From positions 62,001 to 126,000 of the forward strand of contig JARHVB010000085.1 of NCBI GenBank assembly GCA_029222685.1: DNA of 64,000 bases. The letters run 5' to 3'. Below the pieces are notes generated by a model, which was given only the letters and a program-made list of their open reading frames with translations, was not told where the DNA came from and ran no database searches. Shown here in pieces: positions 25,227 to 33,185 of this stretch. Position 1 is the first letter of the stretch, and every line of letters begins with the position of its first letter. A program made the translations under genes and the position numbers. The stretch comes from Terripilifer ovatus (GTDB taxonomy: Bacteria; Pseudomonadota; Alphaproteobacteria; Rhizobiales; Beijerinckiaceae).

Positions 25227-26513
25227 TTAGACCGTGACCTGTGGTTGTCCGAGAACGGCGACGAGCGCTTCTTTCGCCCCGTCCTGGAAGGGCGCATCCT
25301 TCGGCAGCAGGAGTGCGGCGGAACGAATGCGCTGGTGCTGCGGATCGACGCCGGGGGGCAGCGTGCCTTTTTCGGCAAGCTGCTTTGCCGCGCGCATCAG
25401 CCGGTGACGCGCCATGATGATGCCGTTGTCGGTGCCGACCAGGTTTTCCTTGGTGCGATCGCAGATCGCGCCCATGCTTTCCTGCAGGGAGGCGTCCTGC
25501 ATGGCGACGCCTTCGATGCCGCTGAAATAGCGGCCCTCGCGCTGGGCGACCCGATCCATCATGTAGTTGTTGTGCTTGTTGGCGAGAGGCATGAAGGAGC
25601 CGGGAATGTATTTCACATGGATGCCGAGGCCGTCCGTCATCGCCTGCCGCTCGGCATGGGTGAGGTCGCGCGACGGATGATAGTCATAGCTCCAGACCCA
25701 GCAATTCTCGTCGTCGATGGGAATCCAGAAATGGCCGTGCATGGGATGGTCGCCCCGCGGCGGCACGGCGGTGTAGCTCGGCATGACCCACGGCGTGATG
25801 CGCCAGTAGTAATTGTCGTTCTCGGCCTTCCTGCGGGCGCCGATGAACAGCCCGCCGGGGCTTTCGACCACTTCGAAGACCGGCGCAAGGTCGTTGAAGT
25901 TGTATTTGTTGCCGCCGGCGCCCTTGAGCAGCGGGTCATGACCGAAGTCGCCGCGATGCAGCCATGATGAATGGCTGGAATCGATGCCGCCTTCCATGGC
26001 CTGCAGCCAGTTGGTCTCTTGCAGCCGCTTGCTGACGAAGCGCTGGCTGTCCGGCACGATGGCGAATTCGAATTCGGGAAGCTCGGGCTGCCGGTCGGCC
26101 GGGCCCATATAGGTCCACAGGATGCCGCCGCGTTCGACCAGCGGATAGGACTTGAGCTTGATCTTCCGGGCGTAGCCCGATTCCACAGCCTCGGAGGGAA
26201 CGTCGACGCACTGGCCGTTCACGTCATATTTCCAGCCATGATAGGGGCAGCGCAGCCCGCACTCCTCATTGCGGCCGAACCACAGCGAGACGCCGCGATG
26301 GGCGCAGAATTCGTCGATCAGCCCGAGGCGGCCTTCGGAATCGCGGAAGGCAAGAAGCCGTTCCGAGAGAATTTTCACGCGCACCGGCGGGCAGTCCGGT
26401 TCGGACAGTTCGCTCGCCAGAAGCGCCGGAATCCAATAGCAGCGAAACAGATTGCCCATGGGGGTGTCTGGCCCGGTGCGGGTAATGAATTCGTTCTGCT
26501 CGCTCTTCAGCAT
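25227..26513 (-). CDS. Rieske 2Fe-2S ring-hydroxylating oxygenase, large subunit
   Basis: 428 residues. The Rieske cluster site is DEFCAHRGVSLWFGRNEECGLRCPYHGWKYD (Cys-x-His ... Cys-x2-His). The mononuclear-iron region has GIDSSHSSWLHRGDFGHD, i.e. the His-x4-His facial triad region of phthalate 4,5-dioxygenase/vanillate O-demethylase-like enzymes. The ATG at 26513 follows GAGGGTGG; a GTG three codons earlier is possible. It is cotranscribed with the zinc ADH. The required ferredoxin/reductase partner is not encoded in the window. Substrate is likely an aromatic acid or ether, by family only. Confidence 0.93.
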   Translation of the reverse strand: MLKSEQNEFITRTGPDTPMGNLFRCYWIPALLASELSEPDCPPVRVKILSERLLAFRDSEGRLGLIDEFCAHRGVSLWFGRNEECGLRCPYHGWKYDVNGQCVDVPSEAVESGYARKIKLKSYPLVERGGILWTYMGPADRQPELPEFEFAIVPDSQRFVSKRLQETNWLQAMEGGIDSSHSSWLHRGDFGHDPLLKGAGGNKYNFNDLAPVFEVVESPGGLFIGARRKAENDNYYWRITPWVMPSYTAVPPRGDHPMHGHFWIPIDDENCWVWSYDYHPSRDLTHAERQAMTDGLGIHVKYIPGSFMPLANKHNNYMMDRVAQREGRYFSGIEGVAMQDASLQESMGAICDRTKENLVGTDNGIIMARHRLMRAAKQLAEKGTLPPGVDPQHQRIRSAALLLPKDAPFQDGAKEALVAVLGQPQVTV

Positions 26514-26613
26514 TCTGTCCACCCTCAGGTTGTCCTCCCGGTCGGAGGCAATTCCTCCAGGGGTATGGAGTCTGGTCTAGGACCGCTACAATCGGGATAG
26601 TTCAAAATGGAGT

Positions 26614-26630
26614 TATAGCCAAAGGCTATA
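26614..26630. promoter_or_regulatory. LysR-type operator, site 1: TATAGCCAAAGGCTATA
   Basis: A 17-base inverted repeat with 7-base arms and AAA centre; it contains T-N11-A. It lies in the divergent region between the Rieske gene (start 26513) and the Bug gene (start 26754), 55 bases centre-to-centre from the related site at 26669. Confidence 0.65.
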
Positions 26631-26668
26631 CCGCAGGCCGGCACTCTCCCACGCCTCGAATGCTCATG

Positions 26669-26685
26669 TATAGCTATTGGCTATA
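26669..26685. promoter_or_regulatory. LysR-type operator, site 2: TATAGCTATTGGCTATA
   Basis: Near-perfect copy of site 1 with the same TATAGC/GGCTATA arms and T-N11-A. Two spaced sites of one sequence are the usual recognition-plus-activation arrangement for LysR proteins. The LysR gene at 27816-28733 is the best candidate to bind. Confidence 0.65.
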
Positions 26686-26753
26686 GGAACCTATCGGCGA
26701 TCACGGGTTCTCGCCCGCCATATCCCTGTTAAGAGCAGGCGGTTCAACAACCG

Positions 26754-27815
26754 ATGGGGAAGAACGCCGTGGATCGAAGGGCTTTAGCATTTGCCGTAGC
26801 AGCCGTTGCCGCCTCCTGCGGCGTTACCGTCGCGTCGGCCAATGACGATGCTGTCGCCAATTTCTACAAGGGCAAACAGGTCAACATCATTGTCGGTTCG
26901 TCGCCCGGCGGCGGCTATGACCTCTACGGCCGACTGGTTTCCCGCTTCATCGGCAAATACATTCCCGGCAATCCAAGGGTCGTCGTCAATAACATGCCGG
27001 GCGCGGCCAGCGTCGTCGCGCTGCAGAATATCTACAATATCGCTCCGAAGGACGGCACGGTCATCGGTGCCGTCTACCCCGGCGCCATCATGGAGCCTCT
27101 GCTGGGCGATCGCGCCAAAGCCCGTTACGACGTCAACAAGCTCAATTACATCGGCAGCGCCAACAGCGAGCTCTATGTCTGCGTGACGCGCACCGACACG
27201 GGCGTCAAAACCCTCGACGATTTCCTCAACAAGGGCATCATCGTCGGCGCAAGTGCTGCCGGCGGCTCGACGCGGGACTTCCCGAACCTGCTGAAATCCG
27301 TTCTCGGCGCCAAGTTCAATATCGTCAGCGGCTATCCCGGCTCCAACGAAATCGCGCTGGCGATGGAGAAGAACGAGGTCCAGGGCGTCTGCGGCATCGG
27401 CTGGTCCAGCATCGCCTCGACGCGTCCGCAATGGATCGACGGCAGCGATGCCAAGGTGATTGCGCAGGAGGGCCTGAACTCCGCAGCCCTGCTTGACGAC
27501 AAGAAGGTCGAGATGACGATTGCCCGCGCCGCCGACGAGCAGCAGCGCCAGGTCATGAAGATGTTCTATGCCCCGCTGGAATTCGGCCGGCCCTTCGTCA
27601 TGGCGCCCGGCGTGCCGGATGACCGTGTGGCGGCCGTCAGAACAGCCTTCATGGCCAGCCTGAAGGACAGCGACCTTTTGGCCGAAGCCAAGAAGATGAA
27701 TTTCGAGGTTTCCGCTCTTGGCGGTCCCGAAATCCAGAAGCTCGTCGCCGAACTGTTCGCTGCATCTCCGGACGCCGTCGCCAAGGCGCGCCAGATCATC
27801 AGCGCAGGCATGTAA
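26754..27815 (+). CDS. Bug/TctC-type periplasmic binding protein, orphan
   Basis: 353 residues, long-form Bug type: signal peptide ending ASAND, then FYKGKQVNIIVGSSPGGGYD, LYGRLVSRFIGKYIPGNPR, VVVNNMPGAASVVALQNI. A GTG at 26769 with GGGGAAG well placed before it is an alternative start five codons downstream. It diverges from the Rieske-ADH operon over twin LysR-type boxes and its stop abuts the stop of the convergent LysR gene, making a tight regulator/binder/enzyme cluster. It may bind the aromatic or acid substrate of that pathway. Confidence 0.9.
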   Translation: MGKNAVDRRALAFAVAAVAASCGVTVASANDDAVANFYKGKQVNIIVGSSPGGGYDLYGRLVSRFIGKYIPGNPRVVVNNMPGAASVVALQNIYNIAPKDGTVIGAVYPGAIMEPLLGDRAKARYDVNKLNYIGSANSELYVCVTRTDTGVKTLDDFLNKGIIVGASAAGGSTRDFPNLLKSVLGAKFNIVSGYPGSNEIALAMEKNEVQGVCGIGWSSIASTRPQWIDGSDAKVIAQEGLNSAALLDDKKVEMTIARAADEQQRQVMKMFYAPLEFGRPFVMAPGVPDDRVAAVRTAFMASLKDSDLLAEAKKMNFEVSALGGPEIQKLVAELFAASPDAVAKARQIISAGM

Positions 27816-28733
27816 TCAGCCGTCGTACCCCCGCCAGCCGAGATCTCCTGTGTCGATCTCGGCGCGGACAAGCTGCTGCAGCAATGCGCGGAGATGTTCA
27901 AAAGCCCGCTGCTTGACCGACAGGTTGACGACAAGCCCCATCGACATGGTCAGCGTGGGGTCGACGATCCGCCGGCAGTTGAAGAGACCCGAGCGGATGG
28001 CATCGGCATAGAGCGCCTTGGGCACGACGGCGCAAAATCCCTGGCCTTCGATCATCGCGCGCTTGGCGTTGGCCGGCTCGACTTCCAGCTTGATCTCCAA
28101 CTGCAGTTTCCGGCGAAAGGCGACCTCCTCGATGCGCCGCCTCGTGGCGTGGCTTCTCGGATCGAGAACCAGCGGAAAGCGTACGATCTCATCGAAGGGA
28201 ACATCGCCCGCGGCGGAATCGACAACCGCCGGCGCGCCGACCAGGAAGAGATCTTCCGAATACAAAGGCACCGTGACCAGTGTCTCGTTGTTGATGACCC
28301 GGTAGCACAGGGCCGCGTCGAGCCGGCCGCGCGCGACAAGATCGAGCAATTCGTCGCTGGAGCCCTGCTGAACCTGGATGCTCAGCGGCGAACTCGATTG
28401 CGCCGCGATCGTCAGCAATTGAGGCACCAGCGAAACCCCGGGAGACGGCGTGACTCCCAGGGACAGGGCATACCCCGTCTCGCCCAGGACGGCCCGTTCC
28501 GCCCGGTCCATCACCGCGAGGATTTCCCGTGCGTGCGGGACGAGCCTGTCGCCGGCCTCGGTCAGCGCCACGCCGCGGGGCAGGCGCCGGAACAGCGGCT
28601 GGCTTGCCCAGGCTTCGACCTCCTTGATCCGGCTGGAGAGCGACGGCTGCGAAATGCCCAGCGCGCGAGACGCGGCGACGAAGCTGCCGGCCTCTGCCAC
28701 TTTGAGGAAATACTTGAGATGCCGGATGTCCAT
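27816..28733 (-). CDS. LysR-family transcriptional regulator
   Basis: 305 residues. HTH: MDIRHLKYFLKVAEAGSFVAASRALGISQPSLSSRIKEVE, then LFRRLPRGVALTEAGDRLV. The effector domain begins near residue 90 (LSLGVTPSPGVSLVPQLLTI). The N-terminus resembles the Nac/Cbl/BenM-like group that starts directly with the HTH. It ends exactly where the convergent Bug gene ends, and the twin TATAGC boxes at 26.6 kb are its most likely targets. Confidence 0.93.
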   Translation of the reverse strand: MDIRHLKYFLKVAEAGSFVAASRALGISQPSLSSRIKEVEAWASQPLFRRLPRGVALTEAGDRLVPHAREILAVMDRAERAVLGETGYALSLGVTPSPGVSLVPQLLTIAAQSSSPLSIQVQQGSSDELLDLVARGRLDAALCYRVINNETLVTVPLYSEDLFLVGAPAVVDSAAGDVPFDEIVRFPLVLDPRSHATRRRIEEVAFRRKLQLEIKLEVEPANAKRAMIEGQGFCAVVPKALYADAIRSGLFNCRRIVDPTLTMSMGLVVNLSVKQRAFEHLRALLQQLVRAEIDTGDLGWRGYDG

Positions 28734-28779
28734 GGGTTCTTTCTACCCGGATCGCCCGATTTTACAATTTCGGCCACCT

Positions 28780-29349
28780 TCAGATGGGAGCAATGCGCTC
28801 GAATAGGTGCTCATAGCTCAGCACGAGACCTTGGTCGTCGACCGTCAGTTCCGCCTCGAAGCCGGCCGAGAGGCCGCAATCGACATAGCGCAACCGGCGC
28901 GGACCCAGCCGGTCGTAGCGCTGCCGCGACCGCGCTACCGTCGTCGCCGCCGCATCCACGTAACATGTGTCGAGGGTGAGGCTTAGCCCGGCTTCTATCG
29001 GTGTGCGGCGAATGGGGAAGGTGTTGCAGAAGGGGGTGACCGACAGGTCCGGCTCATCGGCGCCGTCAAGGTCAGCCCGGCGCATGCCGTTGACGCTCCA
29101 GCCTCCGTCGCTCCGCGCGAGCTCAAGACCGACATGTCCCGCGGGTCCCCAGCGTTCGACCCTGAGCGAGAGCGCCCGCCAGTCGGGCGTCAGCCGCCAA
29201 TGATGGTCGAGCCGGAACCCGCCGTCTTCCATACACAGGACAGTAGCATCTGCCAGCAACGCATCCGGGGCGATGCTGAGCGCCAAGCGCTCCAGGCCGG
29301 CTATATCGGTGCGCCGCCAGAACACTATCTGCGGTTCGCGCTGCATCAC
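28780..29349 (-). CDS. Putative glycolipid-binding protein (DUF1089 family)
   Basis: 189 residues, cytoplasmic. The pattern VFWRRTDIAGLERLAL, FRLDHHWRLTPDWRALSLRV, GGWSVNGMRRADLDGADEPDLSVTPFCNTFPIRR and YVDCGLSAGFEAELTVDDQGLVLSYEHLFERI is that of the putative glycolipid-binding family, whose biochemical role is poorly known. It is transcribed alone, 47 bases from the LysR start region. DNA beyond its start (29350-29900) is visibly more AT-rich than the rest of the window. Confidence 0.85.
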   Translation of the reverse strand: MMQREPQIVFWRRTDIAGLERLALSIAPDALLADATVLCMEDGGFRLDHHWRLTPDWRALSLRVERWGPAGHVGLELARSDGGWSVNGMRRADLDGADEPDLSVTPFCNTFPIRRTPIEAGLSLTLDTCYVDAAATTVARSRQRYDRLGPRRLRYVDCGLSAGFEAELTVDDQGLVLSYEHLFERIAPI

Positions 29350-29533
29350 GTCAGGTATATGCCAATAAAAAGGGGTTTGCTTCGTAGGAGACGTTTGATT
29401 TTGCGACGCAGGAACAAGGATTTTCAGCTCTGCGTCCCTCTTGCGATTATTGAAATAACCGCCGTTGTGGAGGAGGTTGCTTCAAGGCAAAGCGCAGCGA
29501 GTTGCCGCTTGGCAGTGCGTCGGTGCTGCAGGT
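29350..29533. other. AT-richer gap without a supported gene
   Basis: This stretch and the ground up to 29868 have noticeably lower GC than the flanks, with runs such as AATAAAAAGG and TATATTTTTATGG. No frame here resembles a known protein, apart from the small minus-strand ORF at 29534-29692 listed separately. It borders the toxin-antitoxin pair and may be imported DNA. Confidence 0.4.
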
Positions 29534-29692
29534 TTAGCGCCAGACAACTGCTTCCTTTACAGTGTCGTCAAACCAGCCATTGTCGACTTCTGTTTCGACA
29601 ATGGCTACTTCACACTCCTTCAAGAGCATGGCTAAATCAAAGCGCTGCAGGCTTGTGAGGAATTTCCAAGCGTTGTCGTGTGTGTCGCGCAT
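29534..29692 (-). CDS. Possible 52-residue orphan protein
   Basis: From the ATG at 29692 the frame reads MRDTHDNAWKFLTSLQRFDL... ending DDTVKEAVVWR; a TTG start at 29728 or a GTG at 29710 would add residues. The composition is protein-like (balanced charges, no GC-shadow Arg/Ala bias) and acidic in the second half, but no good ribosome site is seen and I recognise no family. It lies in the AT-rich patch just upstream of the DUF1778-GNAT module, on the other strand. It could be a remnant of a larger accessory gene. Confidence 0.35.
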   Translation of the reverse strand: MRDTHDNAWKFLTSLQRFDLAMLLKECEVAIVETEVDNGWFDDTVKEAVVWR

Positions 29693-29868
29693 GTATATTT
29701 TTATGGACACTCCAGAGCATTTTCGCAATCAGCCGAATTGGCTTATTTGAAACGGCTGTGTAGGATTATTTGCCAAGATGTATTTGGCGTCGCGCCCTGT
29801 CGTCCGCATCACCTCTACGGATCGCTCGGCTGTCTGTGCCTCAATGACTCGGTGCTCACCCTTGCAGG

Positions 29869-29887
29869 ATACGGCATTTTGCCGTAT
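29869..29887. promoter_or_regulatory. 19-bp palindrome upstream of the toxin-antitoxin pair
   Basis: ATACGGCA-TTT-TGCCGTAT, perfect 8-base arms, 21 bases before the antitoxin ATG. Ribbon-helix-helix antitoxins of the TacA type autoregulate by binding such palindromes at their own promoter, so this is the probable operator. Confidence 0.65.
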
Positions 29888-29908
29888 ATCATGCAAAGAG
29901 GATTATCT

Positions 29909-30199
29909 ATGGCCAAACCCCTTGCTGAAACCGACACCGCCCGGCTGGAGGCGCGCATCCCGGTCCAGATCTATGACCAGATGCAGCGTGCCGCACGCCT
30001 GCGCGGCATGACCATGACAGGTTATCTCATCGCCACCGCGGGCGAGGATGCCCGGCGGGTTGTCGAGGAGGCCGAGATCATGCGCCTCGCGCGCGCCGAT
30101 CAAATCCGCTTCGCCGAGGCGCTGATCGATCCGCCCAAGCCGCATGCGCGACTGGCCCGGGCCGCGAAGCGGCATGCCGAACTGATCGAGCGTCGGTGA
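29909..30199 (+). CDS. DUF1778 (TacA-like) antitoxin
   Basis: 96 residues. The N-terminal ribbon-helix-helix is visible in TARLEARIPVQIYDQMQRAARLRGMTMTGYLIATAGEDA, followed by a helical tail ending RLARAAKRHAELIERR that in this family wraps the GNAT toxin. The ATG at 29909 follows AGAGGA. The last codons overlap the GTG start of the toxin (GTGA), the usual coupling of type II toxin-antitoxin genes. A perfect palindrome just upstream is the likely autoregulatory site. Confidence 0.9.
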   Translation: MAKPLAETDTARLEARIPVQIYDQMQRAARLRGMTMTGYLIATAGEDARRVVEEAEIMRLARADQIRFAEALIDPPKPHARLARAAKRHAELIERR

Positions 30200-30702
30200 G
30201 CGTCCGTTTCGTGATCGAGCCGCTGGAGAAGAAACACAGGCGGACGGATTTTTCCTGCGGCAACGATCGGATCGACACCTATTTTCGTGAGGTGGTGTCG
30301 CAGGACGTGAAGCGCAAATATGCGACTTGCTTCGTCGCCAGAGAAATCGCGACGGATCGGGTTGCCGGCTTTTATACACTGTCTTCCAGCAATGTGCCGC
30401 TGACCGAGGTCCCGGAGACGCTCGCGAAGAAGCTGCCGCGTTATCCTTCCGTTCCGGCCGTCCTGATTGGCTGGCTCGGCCGGCATAGCGACTATGCCGG
30501 CCAGGGACTTGGGGAAGCCTTGCTGTTCGATTCGATCAAGACCATCGCAACCTCTCCGATCGGGGCGCATGCAATCTTTGCCGATGCGGTCGACGACAAG
30601 GCCGCATCGTTCTACGCAGCCTTCGGCTTCGTGCCTTTGATCGAGCGGCCACGCATGCTCTATCTGCCGGTGACGACCGCACTGAGCCTCTTGTCAACAT
30701 GA
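30196..30702 (+). CDS. GNAT acetyltransferase toxin (TacT/AtaT-like)
   Basis: 168 residues. GNAT fold with FSCGNDRIDTYF at the start, VAGFYTLSSSNVPL (strand 4), the acetyl-CoA loop YAGQGLGEALLFDSI, and AVDDKAASFYAAFGFVPL near the C-terminus. Toxins of this type acetylate the amino group of charged tRNAs and stop translation; they pair with a DUF1778 antitoxin exactly as here. It starts with GTG inside the antitoxin stop. The whole cassette sits next to AT-richer DNA, consistent with horizontal gain. Confidence 0.9.
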   Translation: MSVRFVIEPLEKKHRRTDFSCGNDRIDTYFREVVSQDVKRKYATCFVAREIATDRVAGFYTLSSSNVPLTEVPETLAKKLPRYPSVPAVLIGWLGRHSDYAGQGLGEALLFDSIKTIATSPIGAHAIFADAVDDKAASFYAAFGFVPLIERPRMLYLPVTTALSLLST

Positions 30703-30801
30703 ACAGGCCATGCCAGACCACGTCCAAATCACATATCGCTGGTCGTCGCAGCGGTTGAATGAACTGTTTGAAGAAGCGCTCGTATTCCGGAGGAGAGAGA
30801 T

Positions 30802-31341
30802 ATGACTGACGGACCGCCCCGTTACGCCGACGTCGATGCAACGACGCATTCGCCGCTGCTCCAGGACGTCCTGAAGCGCGTGGTTGCGGGCCGGGGACGT
30901 GTGCCGACGCCCTTCAAGGTCTGGCTGCACAGCGACAAGCTGTCGGATGCCATCGAGCATCTGGGCACCATGCTGAACACCCAGTCCACGCTGAGCGAAC
31001 GCGAATTCGAACTCGCCATCGTGCTGATCGCCCAGCATTGGGAATCGCCGTTCGTCATCGACGCGCATCTGCGCTTCGTCTCGAAAGCGGGCATGCCGGC
31101 GCCGATCGTCGCCGAGCTGAAGGACCGTCGTGTTCCACATCTGGAGACCGAGCGCGAGAAAGCCATCTACGCGATCTTCAAAGCCTTCGACCGCAAGGAG
31201 ATCGCGTCCGACGACGTCTTCGACCACGCCGTCAAGCACCTCGGCCGCGACGGCCTGGGCGAACTGATCGCCTTTCTGGGTTATTACACGTCCGTCGCGA
31301 TGGCGATGAAATTGCATCGCGAGCCGGTACCCGAAGGCTGA
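30802..31341 (+). CDS. Carboxymuconolactone decarboxylase/AhpD-fold protein
   Basis: 179 residues, all-helical. The CMD-like core is LSEREFELAIVLIAQHWESPFVIDAHLRFVSKAGMPAPIVAEL. The redox Cys-x2-Cys of AhpD peroxidoreductases is absent, so a decarboxylase-like or purely structural role is more likely than peroxide reduction. GGAGGAGAGAG precedes the ATG. It is not in an obvious operon: the toxin gene ends 99 bases upstream. Confidence 0.85.
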   Translation: MTDGPPRYADVDATTHSPLLQDVLKRVVAGRGRVPTPFKVWLHSDKLSDAIEHLGTMLNTQSTLSEREFELAIVLIAQHWESPFVIDAHLRFVSKAGMPAPIVAELKDRRVPHLETEREKAIYAIFKAFDRKEIASDDVFDHAVKHLGRDGLGELIAFLGYYTSVAMAMKLHREPVPEG

Positions 31342-31814
31342 CCCTCCTTCGCTGGAGCTCCGGAGGGCATCTTGCTTCATCCTGCGAAGCGCGCAGCGCG
31401 AAGCAGGACGTTGCCTTTTCGCCAAATCGTGGGCGTTTTTCGCAGCGCCGGATTCCGGCTAGTCGTCGCGCGTGAATACGCCTAAACGCGCGCTCCCGCT
31501 CGCCAAGCGGCGCGGATATCAGCGGATGGAGTTCAAAGCCTCCTCCTGTGCAGGCGGCTCTGCCGTTCTGTATGCGGATGCTGCGCCGAAGGTCGGAACG
31601 CGGATATAGCTCAAGGGGAGAGCGCCGGCATAGCCGGAGGTTGTGGGTTCGATTCCCGATATTTCATTTCAGTTTGCCGAAATTTTTCGGCGAATGTCGG
31701 CGAACAACGTAAAGCTGCCTTAACCGCGCTTTCATGATTGGTTTTACCGTAGTAGCTTGGAATGCCCGAGTCCATTTATCGATGCGTTAAGCAACGCGCT
31801 TCGACTAGGTGGCA
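31342..31814. other. 473-base gap: hairpin, tRNA-like remnant, no gene
   Basis: No supported coding sequence. Near 31374-31405 an imperfect TCCTGC...GCAGGA hairpin could end the CMD-family transcript. The tRNA-like sequence at 31600-31666 is listed separately. Bases 31667-31814 are AT-richer and probably hold the promoter of the TadE/G-like gene. Confidence 0.5.
31600..31666 (+). pseudogene. tRNA-like remnant with collapsed anticodon loop
   Basis: The strand reads like a tRNA: acceptor GCGGATA, TA, D-arm GCTC-AAGGGGA-GAGC, then CCGGC-ATA-GCCGG, a variable AGGTT, and T-arm GTGGG-TTCGATT-CCCGA. The anticodon hairpin has a perfect 5-base stem but a loop of only three bases instead of seven, so no readable anticodon exists. 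The acceptor ends TATTTCA, pairing only partly with GCGGATA, and the T-stem has one mismatch; no CCA follows. It is best read as a decayed tRNA gene or tRNA-derived scar. Confidence 0.6.
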
Positions 31815-33146
31815 ATGATGATACTCGGTAAATTAAAAATGTTTGCTTTCACGCGTGACGAGCGCGGTAGCGTGGCGAGCACGCTCGGTCTTGCCATTAT
31901 TCCCATGATGCTGATGGTCGGAACCGCGCTCGATTATTCGCGAGGTCTCGCCGTCGCGGCACGGGCACAGGCAGCCCTCGACGCCGCCGTATTGTCTGCG
32001 ATGTCCCAGGCCGCCGGATCGCGGGCCGCCGCTGCCAGCGAATTTTTCCTCGCTAATCTGAATCCTGGCGACAACACGATCGTCGCTCAGAATTTCGCCG
32101 AGGCGGCGTCCGGCGACGTGACGGCCTCGGCCAGGATTTCCGTGCGCACAAGTGTGATGTCGGCGATCGTACCTTACATGAGCCTCACGCGATTCTCGGG
32201 CGCGGAGCAGGCGACCACCACCACCGACGCGCCATCGACCGGAGAGAACTCCTGCATTCTCACCCTTGGCGAACAACTGACCGTCAGTTCCGACGTCATG
32301 ACATTCAATGGGTCGCCCAGCGTCAATCTGACGGGCTGCAATCTGCGCTCCAACAAGAGCATGGACTGTAACGGGCACAGCACGGGCGCCAACACCTACG
32401 CAGTCGGCTCAATTGTCGGGTGTTCCTTTGCGCATTCGGGACAGCCCGTGGTCCCCGATATCTATTCGAATCTATCGTCGAACATCGTCAAACTGTGCGG
32501 CGCGAGCGCGGGGGGATACACGTGGACCGCCAATGGAACTCTACCCACGGCAGCTGCGAACCAGATCATCCGCGTCAGTCAAAGCGGATATTCCGAGATC
32601 CATGTCTGCGGAGATCTGACACTGTCTGGAACCGGTTCGACCACGCTGACCGGATCGGCGCCGGCAAGCGATACGGTCGTGGTCGTCGAGAATGGCGGGA
32701 TTATCATCGGCGCCGGTGCCAATGTCATCGCGAACCAGGTTACTTTCGTGCTGGCGGGCGGGTCGGGTTCGCCCATCGTCAGTTGGCCAAACGGCAACGG
32801 TGGCAATGCGGCCTCGCTCTCGTTATCGGCTTCGACCGGCTCGTCGAATCCGTGGCGGGGAATGGCGATCTACGAGAACCCCTCCCTCAACTTCGACATG
32901 ACCTGGAGTTCCGGAACGAATTTTTCCCTTGACGGCGTTCTGTATTTTCCGCGCGCATCGTTCACTGTTTCGGGCCAGGTCGTGAGTGGGCCGATGGGAT
33001 GTTCAAAGATCGTGGTTGGCCAATTCACCCTGAACGGTTCGGTCGATATGAAGCAGTCGGATGCGGCATGCGCGGCGATGCAGGTGTCGCAATATGCTTT
33101 CCCCGGCGCGACGACGACAACCTCGACCGTGCGGCTCACCCAATAA
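31815..33146 (+). CDS. TadE/TadG-like pilus-assembly protein with beta-rich extracellular domain
   Basis: 443 residues. The N-terminus (FTRDERGSVASTLGLAIIPMMLMVGTALDYSRGLAVAARAQAALDAAVL) is the TadE/G-like signature with one membrane helix. The remainder is Gly/Ser/Thr-rich, low in charge, with repeated strand-like segments (LTLSGTGSTTLTGSAPASDTVVV, GGIIIGAGANVIANQVTFVL) suggesting a beta-helix or adhesin-like fold and several paired cysteines. An AGGTGG site suits ATG 31815 or 31818; a GTG at 31809 overlaps that site. No other tad genes are nearby. It may belong to a distant Flp-pilus locus or act as a surface protein alone. Confidence 0.8.
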   Translation: MMILGKLKMFAFTRDERGSVASTLGLAIIPMMLMVGTALDYSRGLAVAARAQAALDAAVLSAMSQAAGSRAAAASEFFLANLNPGDNTIVAQNFAEAASGDVTASARISVRTSVMSAIVPYMSLTRFSGAEQATTTTDAPSTGENSCILTLGEQLTVSSDVMTFNGSPSVNLTGCNLRSNKSMDCNGHSTGANTYAVGSIVGCSFAHSGQPVVPDIYSNLSSNIVKLCGASAGGYTWTANGTLPTAAANQIIRVSQSGYSEIHVCGDLTLSGTGSTTLTGSAPASDTVVVVENGGIIIGAGANVIANQVTFVLAGGSGSPIVSWPNGNGGNAASLSLSASTGSSNPWRGMAIYENPSLNFDMTWSSGTNFSLDGVLYFPRASFTVSGQVVSGPMGCSKIVVGQFTLNGSVDMKQSDAACAAMQVSQYAFPGATTTTSTVRLTQ

Positions 33147-33185
33147 CGGACGCCGCGCCAGCCTTCGCGCGCGAACGACAGACGT

